Counted from the stretch's first letter, positions 29,925 to 39,791 are shown. The stretch is DNA of 64,000 nucleotides from Pantoea sp. Lij88 (GCF_030062155.1 NZ_CP118269.1:2852001-2916000); one strand, 5' to 3'. Notes: generated by a model not told the origin, from the letters alone. Made by a program: numbers and translations.

Positions 29925-29949
29925 CTAAAAGGCGCCAGAGGCGCCTTTT
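29925..29949. terminator. pgm terminator
   Basis: The core GGCGCC-AGA-GGCGCC at 29931-29945, with A4 before and T4 after, lies about 15 nt past the pgm stop. It is a second copy of the kdpE terminator core. Confidence 0.75.
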
Positions 29950-29963
29950 ATCTACCCACCTTA

Positions 29964-31604
29964 TCAGGCGTTTTTCAGCACTTCGCTGACAATCTCTACG
30001 GCTTCTTTCTCAATCTGCTCGCGGTGTTCTGCGCCCAGGAAGCTTTCACAGTAGATCTTGTAGGCGTCTTCGGTACCTGAAGGACGGGCAGCAAACCAGC
30101 CATTCTCCGTCATCACTTTCAGACCGCCGATTGACGCACCATTACCCGGTGCCGCAGTCAGACGCGCGGTGATCGGATCACCCGCCAGCGTATCTGCGCT
30201 GACCATTTCTGGTGACAGCTTCGACAGGGCAGCTTTCTGCGCTGAAGTGGCTGATGCCTGCAGACGGTTGTAGCTAGGTGCGCCAAAGCGCGCGGCCAGC
30301 TCGTCATAATGCTGCTGCGGGTTTTTACCGGTCACGGCGGTAATTTCAGCCGCCAGCAGACACATGATGATGCCATCTTTGTCCGTTGACCACGGCGTGC
30401 CATCGAAACGCAGGAATGAAGCACCCGCGCTCTCTTCGCCGCCGAAACCGAAGCTGCCGTCATACAGACCATCAACAAACCATTTGAAACCAACTGGCAC
30501 TTCCACCAGCTTGCGACCAATGTCGTTGACCACACGGTCAATCATGGCGCTGGACACCAGGGTTTTACCCACGGCGACATCCTGGCCCCACTGTGGACGG
30601 TGCTGGAACAGATAGTTGATCGCGACCGCCAGATAGTGGTTCGGATTCATCAGACCCGCCGGGGTCACAATGCCGTGACGGTCATAATCCGGATCGTTAC
30701 CGAACGCCAGATCGAACTTGTCACGGTAGGCCAGCAGGCCTGCCATTGCGCTTTCAGACGAGCAGTCCATGCGCACGACGCCATCTTTATCCAGATGCAT
30801 AAAGCGGAAGGTCTGATCGACCGCGTCATTCACCAGCGTCAGATCCAGCTTGTAGTGCTCAGCAATACGCTGCCAGTAAGCAATACCGGAACCGCCCAGT
30901 GGATCAACACCCAGCTTCAGGCCGGCTTTCTGAATCGCCGGGAAGTCGATAATCTCTGCCAGACCTTCAACGTAAGGCTGGATCAAATCTTTCTCGACCA
31001 CGTGACCGCTGGCCATCGCCTGTTCCAGTGGCAGACGCTTAACCTCTTTCAGCCCATCTTTGATCAGCTGATTGGCGCGATCTTCCACCACTTTGGTGAC
31101 GTTGGTATCAGCCGGTCCACCATTAGGTGGGTTGTACTTGATGCCGCCATCTTCCGGTGGGTTGTGCGAAGGTGTGATGACGATGCCGTCAGCCAGCGGG
31201 CCACCCGCTTTGTTATGCTCAAGAATCGCGTTCGAGATGGCAGGGGTCGGCGTATAGCCATTGTCCTGCTGCACAATCACATCAACGCCGTTCGCTGCCA
31301 GCACTTCCAGCACCGACAGGATCGCCGGTTCTGACAGCGCATGGGTGTCTTTACCGACGTAGCAAGGCCCGGTGATGCCGTTCTTTTTACGCTCTTCGGC
31401 AATGGCCTGCGCGATCGCCAGAATGTGCATCTCGTTAAAGCTCTGACGCCCTGCACTGCCGCGATGGCCAGAGGTGCCAAATTTCACCGCATGTTCCGGG
31501 TTCGCCACATCGGGCTGCAGGACATAATATTGTGACGTTAATTGTGCAACGTTAATCAAATCGCTCTGCTGGGCGGGTTGCCCGGCACGTGGGTGATTGG
31601 CCAT
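29964..31604 (-). CDS. pgm: Phosphoglucomutase (alpha-D-glucose)
   Basis: Pgm has 546 residues when started at the ATG 31602-31604 ([19 protein letters not shown]), the E. coli length; the longer frame reaches back into seqA. The active-site phosphoserine loop is [11 protein letters not shown], and the metal-binding loop is DPDYDRHG. Sugar-binding [10 protein letters not shown] and the C-terminal phosphate-binding [16 protein letters not shown] are intact. It interconverts glucose 1- and 6-phosphate for glycogen, trehalose and envelope sugars. It lies 26 nt after seqA. Confidence 0.97.
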   Translation of the reverse strand: MANHPRAGQPAQQSDLINVAQLTSQYYVLQPDVANPEHAVKFGTSGHRGSAGRQSFNEMHILAIAQAIAEERKKNGITGPCYVGKDTHALSEPAILSVLEVLAANGVDVIVQQDNGYTPTPAISNAILEHNKAGGPLADGIVITPSHNPPEDGGIKYNPPNGGPADTNVTKVVEDRANQLIKDGLKEVKRLPLEQAMASGHVVEKDLIQPYVEGLAEIIDFPAIQKAGLKLGVDPLGGSGIAYWQRIAEHYKLDLTLVNDAVDQTFRFMHLDKDGVVRMDCSSESAMAGLLAYRDKFDLAFGNDPDYDRHGIVTPAGLMNPNHYLAVAINYLFQHRPQWGQDVAVGKTLVSSAMIDRVVNDIGRKLVEVPVGFKWFVDGLYDGSFGFGGEESAGASFLRFDGTPWSTDKDGIIMCLLAAEITAVTGKNPQQHYDELAARFGAPSYNRLQASATSAQKAALSKLSPEMVSADTLAGDPITARLTAAPGNGASIGGLKVMTENGWFAARPSGTEDAYKIYCESFLGAEHREQIEKEAVEIVSEVLKNA

Positions 31605-31630
31605 TGGCGCTGCTCCCTGACGCTTAAGTT

Positions 31631-32176
31631 TTAAATGGTGCCGCAAACTTTCTCGGTCAGTTCCGCAGGGAACTGCATCGAGAGCATGATGTGTTCGACC
31701 ATGCTGCATTTGCGACCAGTATTGGTGTTGGTGATCACCCAGTACGGGGTGCCGGGCACATGCTTCGGCTTAGTATGGGTGCCATTCTGCAACAGCGTAT
31801 GCTCATCACCTGCAAAATAGACGCGGGTGCGGCCCTGCAGCGATGCAGTAGCCTCAGCAAAGGCTGCGGTATCAAGACGATAGAGCGTTGACAAGATAAG
31901 CATAAAGCGATTCACCGCCCGCTTCTGCTCCGCATATTCATCGGAAAGCAGCAGCTCACGCACCGCGCGGACACGATCCTGCGGGCGCGAACCCACAGAG
32001 GCCTGGGACTCTTTCGCTGCCTCTTTTGACGCTGGCTGCGCAGGCGAAGCGGGTGCAGTCTGACCGGCCGTGAACTTCAGCATACGACGCAGAATGTCGG
32101 ATGCGCTTTCACCAATGTGTTGCGTGTGGCTGGCAATATAACGGTAGAGCTCTTCGTCAACTTCGATCGTTTTCAT
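31631..32176 (-). CDS. seqA: Negative modulator of replication initiation SeqA
   Basis: SeqA has 181 residues. The N-terminal oligomerisation domain is [20 protein letters not shown]...[12 protein letters not shown] variable Ala/Pro/Ser-rich linker (about 36-65) follows, then the C-terminal hemimethylated-GATC-binding domain (about 70-181) with [19 protein letters not shown] and [15 protein letters not shown]. It sequesters newly replicated oriC and organises nascent DNA. It is the first gene of seqA-pgm and divergent from ybfF. Confidence 0.97.
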   Translation of the reverse strand: MKTIEVDEELYRYIASHTQHIGESASDILRRMLKFTAGQTAPASPAQPASKEAAKESQASVGSRPQDRVRAVRELLLSDEYAEQKRAVNRFMLILSTLYRLDTAAFAEATASLQGRTRVYFAGDEHTLLQNGTHTKPKHVPGTPYWVITNTNTGRKCSMVEHIMLSMQFPAELTEKVCGTI

Positions 32177-32426
32177 CTTATTCCGTACGGTTCTTTCTCA
32201 TGACAGAACCACCTGTTTCCTGAAAAGCTCTGAGTATAGTCAGGCAATTCAAAGGGTGTGTGGGTTCTAACATCAGGATTATAAAGTTAAATTCAGGCGG
32301 GTTGTTAGCAATCAAACGGTTTACGGGCAAAAGTCAGAATATGTCCTAATGCCGCCGGAACCGGCGCGCCTGAAAAGGTGAAACCATGATAACCTAAGCA
32401 CAGGTCTCAAACTTAAGAACTTTGCT

Positions 32427-33191
32427 ATGATTTTGAACGCCCGTCTGCAAACTGAACAATCCCCTGCTGATTCCCTGCCCATCCTGTTAATCCACGGCCT
32501 GTTTGGCAGTCTGGATAACCTTGGCGTGCTGGCACGTGGCCTGAAAGATGCCGGTCCTCTGCTGCAGGTTGATGTCCGCAACCACGGACTCTCACCACGA
32601 TCTGACGAGATGAACTACGCTGTAATGGCGCAGGATATGGTCGATACGCTGGATGCACACGGCATCGATCGCGTCGCGGTGATCGGCCACTCGATGGGCG
32701 GTAAGATCGCCATGACCATGAGCGCGCTGGTGCCGGACCGCATTGAGCGGCTGGTGATGATCGATATCGCCCCGGTGGACTACCAGACCCGCCGCCACGA
32801 TCAGATATTTGCCGGTATTCGTGCCGTCACCGATGCGGGTGTCACATCCCGCAGTGAAGCGGCCCGCATTATGCGCACGGTGATTGAAGAAGAAGGGGTA
32901 ATCCAGTTCCTGCTGAAGTCGTTTCAGGAGGGCGAGTGGCGCTTTAACGTGCCGGTGCTGTGGGATAACTACACCACGATTTCCGGCTGGCAGCCGGTGC
33001 CGGCCTGGGATCACCCGGCGCTGTTTATCCGCGGCGGCGACTCCAGCTATCTGGATAATCGCTACCGCGATGCGTTGCTGCAGCAGTTTCCGGGCGCGCA
33101 GGCCCATGTAATCGGCGGCGCGGGACACTGGGTTCATGCAGAGAAACCCGATGCCGTTTTGCGCAGTGTTCGTCGCTTTTTTGCGCTTTAA
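32427..33191 (+). CDS. ybfF: Esterase YbfF (alpha/beta hydrolase)
   Basis: The protein has 254 residues. The oxyanion block is LIHGLFGSLDNLG, the nucleophile elbow is GHSMGG with Ser89, and the catalytic His is in GGAGHWVHAEKPD near the C-terminus. E. coli YbfF hydrolyses short acyl and acyl-CoA esters in vitro; its natural substrate is unsettled. It is divergent from seqA, with a 250-bp gap in which I identify no specific site. Confidence 0.93.
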   Translation: MILNARLQTEQSPADSLPILLIHGLFGSLDNLGVLARGLKDAGPLLQVDVRNHGLSPRSDEMNYAVMAQDMVDTLDAHGIDRVAVIGHSMGGKIAMTMSALVPDRIERLVMIDIAPVDYQTRRHDQIFAGIRAVTDAGVTSRSEAARIMRTVIEEEGVIQFLLKSFQEGEWRFNVPVLWDNYTTISGWQPVPAWDHPALFIRGGDSSYLDNRYRDALLQQFPGAQAHVIGGAGHWVHAEKPDAVLRSVRRFFAL

Positions 33192-33359
33192 AAGCAATCA
33201 GATGGCGGCAAAGGTTTAGGATTGGCGTCGGGAGTACGCGTGAAGTATGATGGCGCGCTAAAATTTTGCCGCGGGTCAGTTTTGCTGCGGCAATAGCCAA
33301 TAATTTATAATCTGCGCGGTGAGTGTCTGGCGCCCGCCCCCATTCAGTTTTACTAAGCC

Positions 33360-33635
33360 ATGGCAAAAGAACAGACTGACCGCACGACGCTCGATCTCTT
33401 TGCTGATGAGCGTCGCCCTGGTCGACCCAAAACCAGTCCGCTTTCGCGTGATGAACAGCTGCGCATCAACAAGCGCAATCAGCTTAAACGTGACAAAGGA
33501 CGCGGGCTTCGTCGTGTCGAACTGAAAATGAACAGTGAAGCCGTCGATGCACTCAACACGCTGGCAGAACAGCGTAATCTCAGCCGCAGCGAACTGATTG
33601 AACAGATGCTGCTGGCGCAGCTCAAACTGGATTGA
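33360..33635 (+). CDS. ybfE: LexA-regulated protein YbfE (CopB/MetJ-like)
   Basis: The product has 91 residues and is highly charged. An N-terminal Arg/Lys-rich part (TTLDLFADERRPGRPKTSPLSR) precedes a ribbon-helix-helix-like segment (VELKMNSEAVDALNTLAEQRNLSRSELIEQML). E. coli YbfE is in the LexA regulon, but I find no consensus CTGT-N8-ACAG box directly upstream here. Function is unknown; a DNA-binding role is inference. It sits between ybfF and fldA on the same strand. Confidence 0.9.
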   Translation: MAKEQTDRTTLDLFADERRPGRPKTSPLSRDEQLRINKRNQLKRDKGRGLRRVELKMNSEAVDALNTLAEQRNLSRSELIEQMLLAQLKLD

Positions 33636-33767
33636 TGCGGGCAAATCGCACGCAGGAGCAAATGTCGGGGCTTTAACCGTTCACCGGTTTTCCCTCGTCT
33701 GCTATTATTCGCTGAATTGTGCTGCGGCACACATCTCATCATCAGGATTTAAGAGGTTATTTTACTC

Positions 33768-34298
33768 ATGGCACTCGTAGGCATCTTCTTTGGCAGCGAT
33801 ACCGGCAATACCGAAAACATTGCAAAAATGATCCAGAAACAGCTGGGTACTGACGTTGCAGAAGTGCATGACATCGCGAAAAGCACAAAAGAAGATCTGG
33901 AAGCGTTTGATATCCTGCTGCTGGGCATTCCGACCTGGTACTACGGCGAAGCGCAGTGCGACTGGGATGACTTTTTCCCGACGCTGGAAGAGATCGATTT
34001 CAATGGCAAGCTGGTTGCGCTGTTTGGCTGTGGCGACCAGGAAGATTACGCAGAGTACTTCTGTGATGCGATGGGCACCATCCGTGACATCATTGAACCA
34101 CACGGTGCGGTGATTGTCGGCCACTGGCCAACGGAAGGCTACCACTTCGAAGCCTCAAAAGGCCTGGCCGATGATACCCACTTCCTGGGTCTGGCCATTG
34201 ACGAAGATCGTCAGCCTGAACTGACTAACCAGCGTGTAGAACAGTGGGTTAAGCAGATCTTTGATGAACTGCAGCTGAAAGAGATCATCGAAGCCTGA
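33768..34298 (+). CDS. fldA: Flavodoxin 1
   Basis: FldA has 176 residues, the E. coli length. The FMN phosphate loop is GSDTGNTENIAK, with isoalloxazine loops IPTWYYGEAQCDWDD and FGCGDQEDYAEYFCDAMG. It is an electron carrier for MetH, BioB, the IspG/IspH steps and anaerobic activating enzymes. It lies upstream of fur on the same strand, as in E. coli. Confidence 0.97.
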   Translation: MALVGIFFGSDTGNTENIAKMIQKQLGTDVAEVHDIAKSTKEDLEAFDILLLGIPTWYYGEAQCDWDDFFPTLEEIDFNGKLVALFGCGDQEDYAEYFCDAMGTIRDIIEPHGAVIVGHWPTEGYHFEASKGLADDTHFLGLAIDEDRQPELTNQRVEQWVKQIFDELQLKEIIEA

Positions 34299-34310
34299 TT
34301 CTGTCCGACT

Positions 34311-34334
34311 CAATGTGAGCGCCAGCTCACATTG
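34311..34334 (+). terminator. fldA 3' hairpin
   Basis: CAATGTGAGC-GCCA-GCTCACATTG is a perfect 10-bp stem 12 nt past the fldA stop. No U-tract follows, so partial read-through into fur is possible, as in E. coli. Confidence 0.6.
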
Positions 34335-34533
34335 AGGCAATGGAAATTCCTATAGAAATAATAGCCACATTTTTTTAACTTTCTCCGTTTAATCTGTAGA
34401 ATACCCGCATCGATCTTCCGCGTATTTTCTCAGCGGCAAGACTAAGCGATGTACAAACAGACATCTGCCAGAATCCTCCCCGGCCCGGTGACCTCTCCCC
34501 AATAGCCCATGATGATTCAGGCACGCCCTCTGG

Positions 34534-34562
34534 TTTTCATTTCATCGCTTCAGTTCTATAAT
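34534..34562 (+). promoter_or_regulatory. Candidate fur promoter
   Basis: TTTTCA (34534-34539), a 17-bp spacer and a consensus TATAAT (34557-34562). The predicted start near 34569 would leave only about 3 nt before the uof-like ATG. No Fur box of good quality was seen. Confidence 0.45.
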
Positions 34563-34571
34563 GAGACGCAA

Positions 34572-34649
34572 ATGAGAATGAGTGAAGATCGACATTCAAG
34601 GCGAAAAGCCACAAAAGTGAATATTAGTAACAGGACAAAATCCGCATGA
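34572..34649 (+). CDS. uof: uof-like leader peptide upstream of fur
   Basis: A 25-codon ORF (MRMSEDRHSRRKATKVNISN...) ends with TGA overlapping the fur ATG as GCATGA. In E. coli the short ORF uof ends at the same GCATGA junction, and fur translation is coupled to uof, which is the point of RyhB repression. The reading frame and the overlap are conserved here, though the peptide is basic and poorly conserved. The start could be 34572 or the second ATG at 34578; the ribosome site is weak. The gene is supported by position and overlap, not by protein similarity. Confidence 0.5.
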   Translation: MRMSEDRHSRRKATKVNISNRTKSA

Positions 34650-35089
34650 CTGACAACAACACCGCATTAAAGAAGGCTGGCCTGAAAGTGACACTGCCCA
34701 GACTGAAAATTCTGGAAGTGCTTCAGGAACCTGAGTGCCATCACGTCAGTGCGGAAGATTTGTACAAACGCCTGATTGATATCGGCGAAGAGATTGGCCT
34801 GGCGACCGTTTACCGCGTTCTGAACCAGTTTGATGACGCCGGTATTGTCACCCGCCACAATTTTGAAGGCGGCAAATCTGTCTTCGAACTGACGCAGCAG
34901 CATCACCACGATCACCTGATCTGCCTGGATTGCGGCAAGGTTATTGAGTTCAGCGATGAGTCGATCGAAACGCGCCAGCGTGAAATCGCGACCCGCCATG
35001 GCATCAAGCTGACCAACCACAGCCTCTATCTTTATGGACACTGCACACTGGGCGATTGCCGGGAAAACGAAACCCTGCACGACCAGTAA
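34646..35089 (+). CDS. fur: Ferric uptake regulator Fur
   Basis: Fur has 147 residues. The N-terminal winged helix has LKVTLPRLKILEVLQ and the recognition helix IGLATVYRVLNQFDDAG. The metal-binding domain shows His87-His90 (HHHDH) and cysteine pairs Cys93/Cys96 and Cys133/Cys138, all at E. coli positions. It represses iron-uptake genes when bound to Fe(II). It is coupled to a uof-like ORF upstream and followed by a strong terminator. Confidence 0.98.
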   Translation: MTDNNTALKKAGLKVTLPRLKILEVLQEPECHHVSAEDLYKRLIDIGEEIGLATVYRVLNQFDDAGIVTRHNFEGGKSVFELTQQHHHDHLICLDCGKVIEFSDESIETRQREIATRHGIKLTNHSLYLYGHCTLGDCRENETLHDQ

Positions 35090-35102
35090 CGCGGCCTGAA
35101 AT

Positions 35103-35134
35103 AAAAAAACCGGTGAATTCACCGGTTTTTTTTT
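35103..35134. terminator. Bidirectional terminator between fur and the 131-residue gene
   Basis: The perfect palindrome ACCGGTGAATTCACCGGT (35109-35126) is flanked by A6 and T9, serving the two convergent genes. Confidence 0.9.
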
Positions 35135-35157
35135 CGTCTGTGTTCTGCCGTTACGCG

Positions 35158-35553
35158 TCAGGCGACCAGCGTCTCCTGCAGATAACGCCAGCGCGGAATA
35201 GAGCTGCTGCAGTCCAGAATCGCCAGCGAGATGCGGCTATGGTTGTTGCCATTCATCATCTGCATTTCGCGATACTGCACGGTGATCTCTTTATCATGAT
35301 GAGAGAGGATCACATGTTCGCAGGTAGCAATGCGCATCCCTTCCCGTTGCCCCTGCAACTGTCGGAAAAGATCTTCAACTTCGTTCAGATTGTACTCTTT
35401 GCCCTTCGGGGTCACCATGCGGAAGTCAGGATGAAAATAGGACATCAGCAGCTCAAAACTGTCGTCAGATCCGGCAGGCTGATTAAAAATACGTTCAATG
35501 AGCTGATGTAAAACGACAACACTGTTTCTGGCTTCCTGGGCGAGAACGGTCAT
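35158..35553 (-). CDS. Unrecognised 131-residue protein, possibly SnoaL/NTF2-like
   Basis: I do not recognise this protein by name. It starts MTVLAQEARNSVVVLHQLIE with AAGGAA 8 nt upstream. The layout - a helical N-terminus, then FELLMSYFHPDFRMVTPKGKEYNLNEVEDLF and strand-rich segments HVILSHHDKEITVQYREMQM and SRISLAILD - looks like the NTF2/SnoaL/DUF4440 cone fold; this is inference from pattern only. There is no signal peptide or membrane segment. It occupies the place where E. coli has chiPQ, between glnS and fur, with its own terminators on both sides, so it is probably monocistronic. Confidence 0.75.
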   Translation of the reverse strand: MTVLAQEARNSVVVLHQLIERIFNQPAGSDDSFELLMSYFHPDFRMVTPKGKEYNLNEVEDLFRQLQGQREGMRIATCEHVILSHHDKEITVQYREMQMMNGNNHSRISLAILDCSSSIPRWRYLQETLVA

Positions 35554-35735
35554 TTTTTTTCCTTATTTAACCCGCTTTGCTACCTCTGAGAGCGCATAGC
35601 CTACCTGAAAGCGGATAATTCACATCTGTAAATTGATTAATTTTTTTAAACTCAGATTACTCTCACAATGCGGGATTTAACAGGTTGCAGTTAGTACAGA
35701 ACAAACGTCGGCAATGATAAAAATCGGGGCAATAA

Positions 35736-35759
35736 AAAAGGGCGATAAATCGCCCTTTT
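35736..35759. terminator. glnS terminator
   Basis: AAAAGGGCGA-TAAA-TCGCCCTTTT, a perfect stem with a U-tract on the minus strand, 30 nt past the glnS stop. Confidence 0.85.
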
Positions 35760-35789
35760 GTCATTTTATGAGGTCAGCCGCAAAAAAAA

Positions 35790-37457
35790 TTATTCGCCGG
35801 TTTTCGTCCATGTATCACGAAGACCGACGGTGCGGTTAAACACCAGCTGCGACGGCTTAGAGTAAACGCTGTCGGCGCAGAAATAACCTTCACGCTCGAA
35901 CTGGAACGGTGAAGTTGCTTCCACATCGCGCAGGCCCGGCTCGACAAAGCCCTGTTTGATCACCAGAGACTCAGGGTTAATCACCGCCAGGAAGTCCTCT
36001 GCCGCGCCCGGATTTGGCACGCTGAACAGACGATCATACAGACGGAATTCAGCAGGCTGCGCGTGATCGGCAGAAACCCAGTGAATGACCCCTTTCACCT
36101 TGCGACCATCCGCTGGATCTTTGCTCAGCGTATCAACATCGCTGGTGCAATAGATGCAGGTAATGTTGCCCGCTTCATCTTTAGCGACACGCTCAGCACG
36201 AATCACATAGGCGTTACGCAGGCGAACTTCTTTGCCCAGCACCAGACGCTTGTATTGCTTGTTCGCCTCTTCACGGAAATCTGCGCGATCGATCCAGATC
36301 TCACGGCTGAACGGCACTTCACGCGTACCCATATCAGGTTTGCCCGGATGATTTGGCATGGTGATGATTTCGCTGTGGCCAGCTGGCAGGTTTTCGATGA
36401 CCACTTTAAGCGGATCCAGCACCGCCATGGCGCGTGGCGCATTCTCATTCAGATCATCACGGATACAGGACTCCAGCGAGGCCATTTCCACAATGTTATC
36501 CTGCCTGGTCACGCCAATGCGGCGGCAGAACTCACGGATAGACGCGGCGGTGTAACCACGACGACGCAGACCTGAAACGGTCAGCATGCGCGGATCGTCC
36601 CAGCCTTCTACGTGCTTCTCGGTCACCAGCTGAGTGAGTTTGCGTTTCGACATCACCGCATACTCCAGATTCAGACGCGAGAATTCATACTGACGCGGAT
36701 GAACCGGAATGGTGATGTTGTCCAGTACCCAGTCATAGAGACGGCGGTTGTCCTGGAACTCCAGCGTACACAGCGAATGCGTAATGCCTTCCAGCGCATC
36801 GGAGATGCAGTGGGTAAAGTCATACATCGGGTAGATGCACCACTTGTTGCCCGTCTGGTGGTGTTCCGCGAACTTGATGCGGTAAAGCACCGGATCGCGC
36901 ATCACGATGAAATTAGAGGCCATGTCGATTTTAGCGCGCAGACAGGCCGTGCCTTCCGCAAACTCACCGTTACGCATCTTCTCAAACAGCGCCAGATTCT
37001 CTTCCACGCTGCGATCGCGATAAGGACTGTTCTTACCTGGCTCTTTCAGGGTACCGCGATATTCGCGAATCTGATCCGGACTCAGTTCATCAACGTAAGC
37101 CAGACCTTTGGAAATCAGCTCGATGGCATAGTGATAAAGCTGATCAAAATAGTTTGATGAGTAACAGACCTCACCGCTCCACTCAAAACCCAGCCACTGG
37201 ACGTCACGCTTGATGGATTCAACGAATTCCAGATCCTCTTTAACCGGATTGGTATCGTCGAAACGCAGGTTGCATTGCCCCTGATAATCCTGGGCGATGC
37301 CAAAATTCAGACAGATCGATTTCGCATGACCAATATGCAGATAGCCATTGGGCTCTGGCGGGAAACGGGTATGCACGCTGCTGTGCTTACCGCTCGCCAA
37401 ATCTTCGTCAATGATCTGACGAATAAAGTTAGTTGGGCGGGCTTCAGCCTCACTCAT
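35790..37457 (-). CDS. glnS: Glutaminyl-tRNA synthetase
   Basis: GlnS has 555 residues when started at [19 protein letters not shown] (ATG 37455-37457), matching E. coli; the frame extends upstream without support. The class I HIGH motif is [15 protein letters not shown], and the KMSKS loop appears as [10 protein letters not shown]. It charges tRNA-Gln, four copies of which are encoded in this window at 46.4-46.9 kb. It is monocistronic, with its own terminator. Confidence 0.97.
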   Translation of the reverse strand: MSEAEARPTNFIRQIIDEDLASGKHSSVHTRFPPEPNGYLHIGHAKSICLNFGIAQDYQGQCNLRFDDTNPVKEDLEFVESIKRDVQWLGFEWSGEVCYSSNYFDQLYHYAIELISKGLAYVDELSPDQIREYRGTLKEPGKNSPYRDRSVEENLALFEKMRNGEFAEGTACLRAKIDMASNFIVMRDPVLYRIKFAEHHQTGNKWCIYPMYDFTHCISDALEGITHSLCTLEFQDNRRLYDWVLDNITIPVHPRQYEFSRLNLEYAVMSKRKLTQLVTEKHVEGWDDPRMLTVSGLRRRGYTAASIREFCRRIGVTRQDNIVEMASLESCIRDDLNENAPRAMAVLDPLKVVIENLPAGHSEIITMPNHPGKPDMGTREVPFSREIWIDRADFREEANKQYKRLVLGKEVRLRNAYVIRAERVAKDEAGNITCIYCTSDVDTLSKDPADGRKVKGVIHWVSADHAQPAEFRLYDRLFSVPNPGAAEDFLAVINPESLVIKQGFVEPGLRDVEATSPFQFEREGYFCADSVYSKPSQLVFNRTVGLRDTWTKTGE

Positions 37458-37560
37458 CTCAAAAATCCTCAATACGAATAACAGGTGATATGTACCACGA
37501 AGTAACGGAGTATGATCCACAAAGCGTCTGAGGGAAACAACCGTTTGTTAAGCCTTTAAA

Positions 37561-37588
37561 ACAAAAAAGGCAGGAATCGCTTCCTGCC
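37561..37588 (-). terminator. nagE terminator
   Basis: On the minus strand GGCAGGAA-GCGA-TTCCTGCC followed by UUUUUU, 22 nt past the nagE stop. Confidence 0.9.
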
Positions 37589-37609
37589 TATGGGGTTCTG
37601 TTGCGGGGA

Positions 37610-39646
37610 TTAGCCTTTCACTTCATACAGCGGGGTTTCACCTGCCACCACCTGACCGCGAGCCAGTAACGTCAGCCCGGCGAAATCATCGCTGTTGCTG
37701 ACCACCACCGGACTCACCATCGAGCGGGCATTCGCATTCAGGAATTCAAGGTCCATCTCCAGCACAGGCTGACCGGCGACCACTGTGGCCCCCTCTTCAA
37801 CCAGGCGGGTAAAGCCTTTACCTTCCAGCGCCACGGTATCCAGCCCCATGTGCACCACAATCTCTACGCCATTCTCCGTTTCCAGACAGAAGGCGTGATT
37901 GGTGTTGAAGATTTTCACCAGCGTACCGGCAATCGGTGCCACTACCCATTTATCGCTGGGTTTGATCGCCAGACCGTCACCGACCGCTTTGCTGGCAAAG
38001 GCTTCGTCCGGTACCTCATCCAGCGCGACCACTTCGCCCGTTACCGGTGCCAGCAGGGTCGCGATCACACGCTTCTCGCTGTTCAGTACTGCCTGCGGTT
38101 TCACGTCCTGCTGAACCGGCTCAGCGGGTGCACTGCTGGTGGCGGCCGCTGCGACCGGACCTTTGGTCAGCACTTTTTTCATCGCCGAGGCGATGCTTTC
38201 TGCCTGGGTTCCCACGATGATCTGCACGCTCTGTTTGTTAAGACGGATGACGCCAGACGCGCCGAGACGCTTCGCCACACCTTCATTAACCTGAGCGGAA
38301 TCATTTACGTTAAGACGCAGACGGGTAATACAGGCATCAATGCTGGTTAAGTTCGCTGAACCCCCTACTGCACCAATATAACGGCGCGCCAGCGATTCCG
38401 TGGCCGTTTCACCATTATCTGTTTTATCCACGTTGACGTCATAGCCATCACTTTCATCACCGGCAACCGCCAGCTCACGGCCCGGCGTCATCAGGTTGAA
38501 TTTTTTGATCGTGAAGCGGAACACCACGTAGTAGATAACGAAGAAGACCAGGCCCTGCGGAATCAGCATGTACCAGTGTGTTGCCAGCGGGTTACGGGTC
38601 GACAGCACCATATCCACCAGCCCGGCGCTGAAACCAAATCCGGCAATCCAGTGCATGCTGGCCGCGATGAAGACAGAGAGACCGGTCAGCACGGCGTGGA
38701 TCAGATAGAGCACCGGTGCCACGAACATGAAGGAGAACTCCAGCGGTTCGGTGATGCCGGTAAAGAAGGCAGCAAACGCAGCGGCCAGCATGATACTCCC
38801 GACTTTGACGCGGTTCTCAGGGCGCGCACAGTGGTAAATAGCCAGCGCTGCACCCGGCAGACCAAACATCATGATCGGGAAGAAGCCCGCCTGATAACGG
38901 CCGGTAATACCTACGGTTGCGGTTCCGTCAGCCAGGGACTGCGCACCGCCAAGGAATTTAGGAATGTCATTAATGCCTGCAACGTCAAACCAGAACACGG
39001 AGTTCAGGGCGTGATGCAGACCGACCGGAATCAGCAGACGGTTGAAGAAGGCGTAGATACCGGCACCAACAGAGCCGAGTTTCTGGATATGTTCACCGAA
39101 GTTGACCAGCCCGTTAAAGATAACCGGCCAGATATACATCAGGATAAAGGCGACCAGGATCATCAGGAACGAGACGAGAATCGGCACCAGCCGCCGTCCG
39201 CTGAAGAAGGAAAGTGCTTTCGGCAGCTCGACGTGACTGAAGCGGTTATAGACCTCCGCCGACAGGATACCGACCAGGATACCGACAAACTGGTTATTAA
39301 TTTTGCCAAACGCCACTGGCACCTGCGCCAATGGAATTTTCTGAATCATCGCCACCGCGGCCGGTGAGCAGAGCGTGGTGACGACCAGGAATCCGACGAA
39401 GCCGGTCAGGGCTGCGGCACCATCTTTATCTTTCGACATGCCATAGGCGACACCAATCGCAAACAGCACCGACATGTTTTCGATGATGGCAGAACCGGAC
39501 TTGATCAGTAACGCAGCCAGCGCATTACCGGCACCCCAGCTGTCAGGATCGATCCAGTAGCCAACCCCCATCAATATTGCTGCTGCTGGCAGGGTTGCTA
39601 CCGGCACCATCAGTGCGCGCCCCACCTTTTGTAAGTAACCTAACAT
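37610..39646 (-). CDS. nagE: PTS N-acetylglucosamine-specific EIICBA
   Basis: NagE has 678 residues. The membrane IIC domain (about 1-375) begins MLGYLQKVGRALMVPVATLPAAAIL. IIB follows, with the phospho-Cys in LTSIDACITRLRLNVND. A linker rich in Ala/Pro (AAAATSSAPAEPVQQ) leads to IIA, with the phospho-His in VEIVVHMGLDTVALEGKGF. It imports and phosphorylates GlcNAc. The length exceeds E. coli NagE (648) mainly in the linkers. It is divergent from nagB, with NagC and CRP sites between. Confidence 0.96.
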   Translation of the reverse strand: MLGYLQKVGRALMVPVATLPAAAILMGVGYWIDPDSWGAGNALAALLIKSGSAIIENMSVLFAIGVAYGMSKDKDGAAALTGFVGFLVVTTLCSPAAVAMIQKIPLAQVPVAFGKINNQFVGILVGILSAEVYNRFSHVELPKALSFFSGRRLVPILVSFLMILVAFILMYIWPVIFNGLVNFGEHIQKLGSVGAGIYAFFNRLLIPVGLHHALNSVFWFDVAGINDIPKFLGGAQSLADGTATVGITGRYQAGFFPIMMFGLPGAALAIYHCARPENRVKVGSIMLAAAFAAFFTGITEPLEFSFMFVAPVLYLIHAVLTGLSVFIAASMHWIAGFGFSAGLVDMVLSTRNPLATHWYMLIPQGLVFFVIYYVVFRFTIKKFNLMTPGRELAVAGDESDGYDVNVDKTDNGETATESLARRYIGAVGGSANLTSIDACITRLRLNVNDSAQVNEGVAKRLGASGVIRLNKQSVQIIVGTQAESIASAMKKVLTKGPVAAAATSSAPAEPVQQDVKPQAVLNSEKRVIATLLAPVTGEVVALDEVPDEAFASKAVGDGLAIKPSDKWVVAPIAGTLVKIFNTNHAFCLETENGVEIVVHMGLDTVALEGKGFTRLVEEGATVVAGQPVLEMDLEFLNANARSMVSPVVVSNSDDFAGLTLLARGQVVAGETPLYEVKG

Positions 39647-39758
39647 ATCCCCTTCCCCCTATGAGCCTGACTTGTCGCTTTGCGCCGCTTAATGTTGTTA
39701 TGTCAGCTGCAAAGATCGTTAATACACTTCATATCACGCAGCGAAGTGTAATGATAAA

Positions 39759-39779
39759 TTAATTCGCCTCGCAAATTAA
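39759..39779. promoter_or_regulatory. NagC operator, nagE side
   Basis: TTAATTCGC-CTC-GCAAATTAA is a 21-bp palindrome with one mismatched pair. It fits the NagC consensus (AT-rich arms around a C/G core) and overlaps the nagE promoter region. Confidence 0.75.
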
Positions 39780-39791
39780 AACCAGTGTAAC

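Noticed and set aside
33192..33359. LexA box for ybfE
   Set aside because: E. coli ybfE is SOS-controlled, but no CTGT-N8-ACAG with fewer than two core mismatches was seen upstream here.
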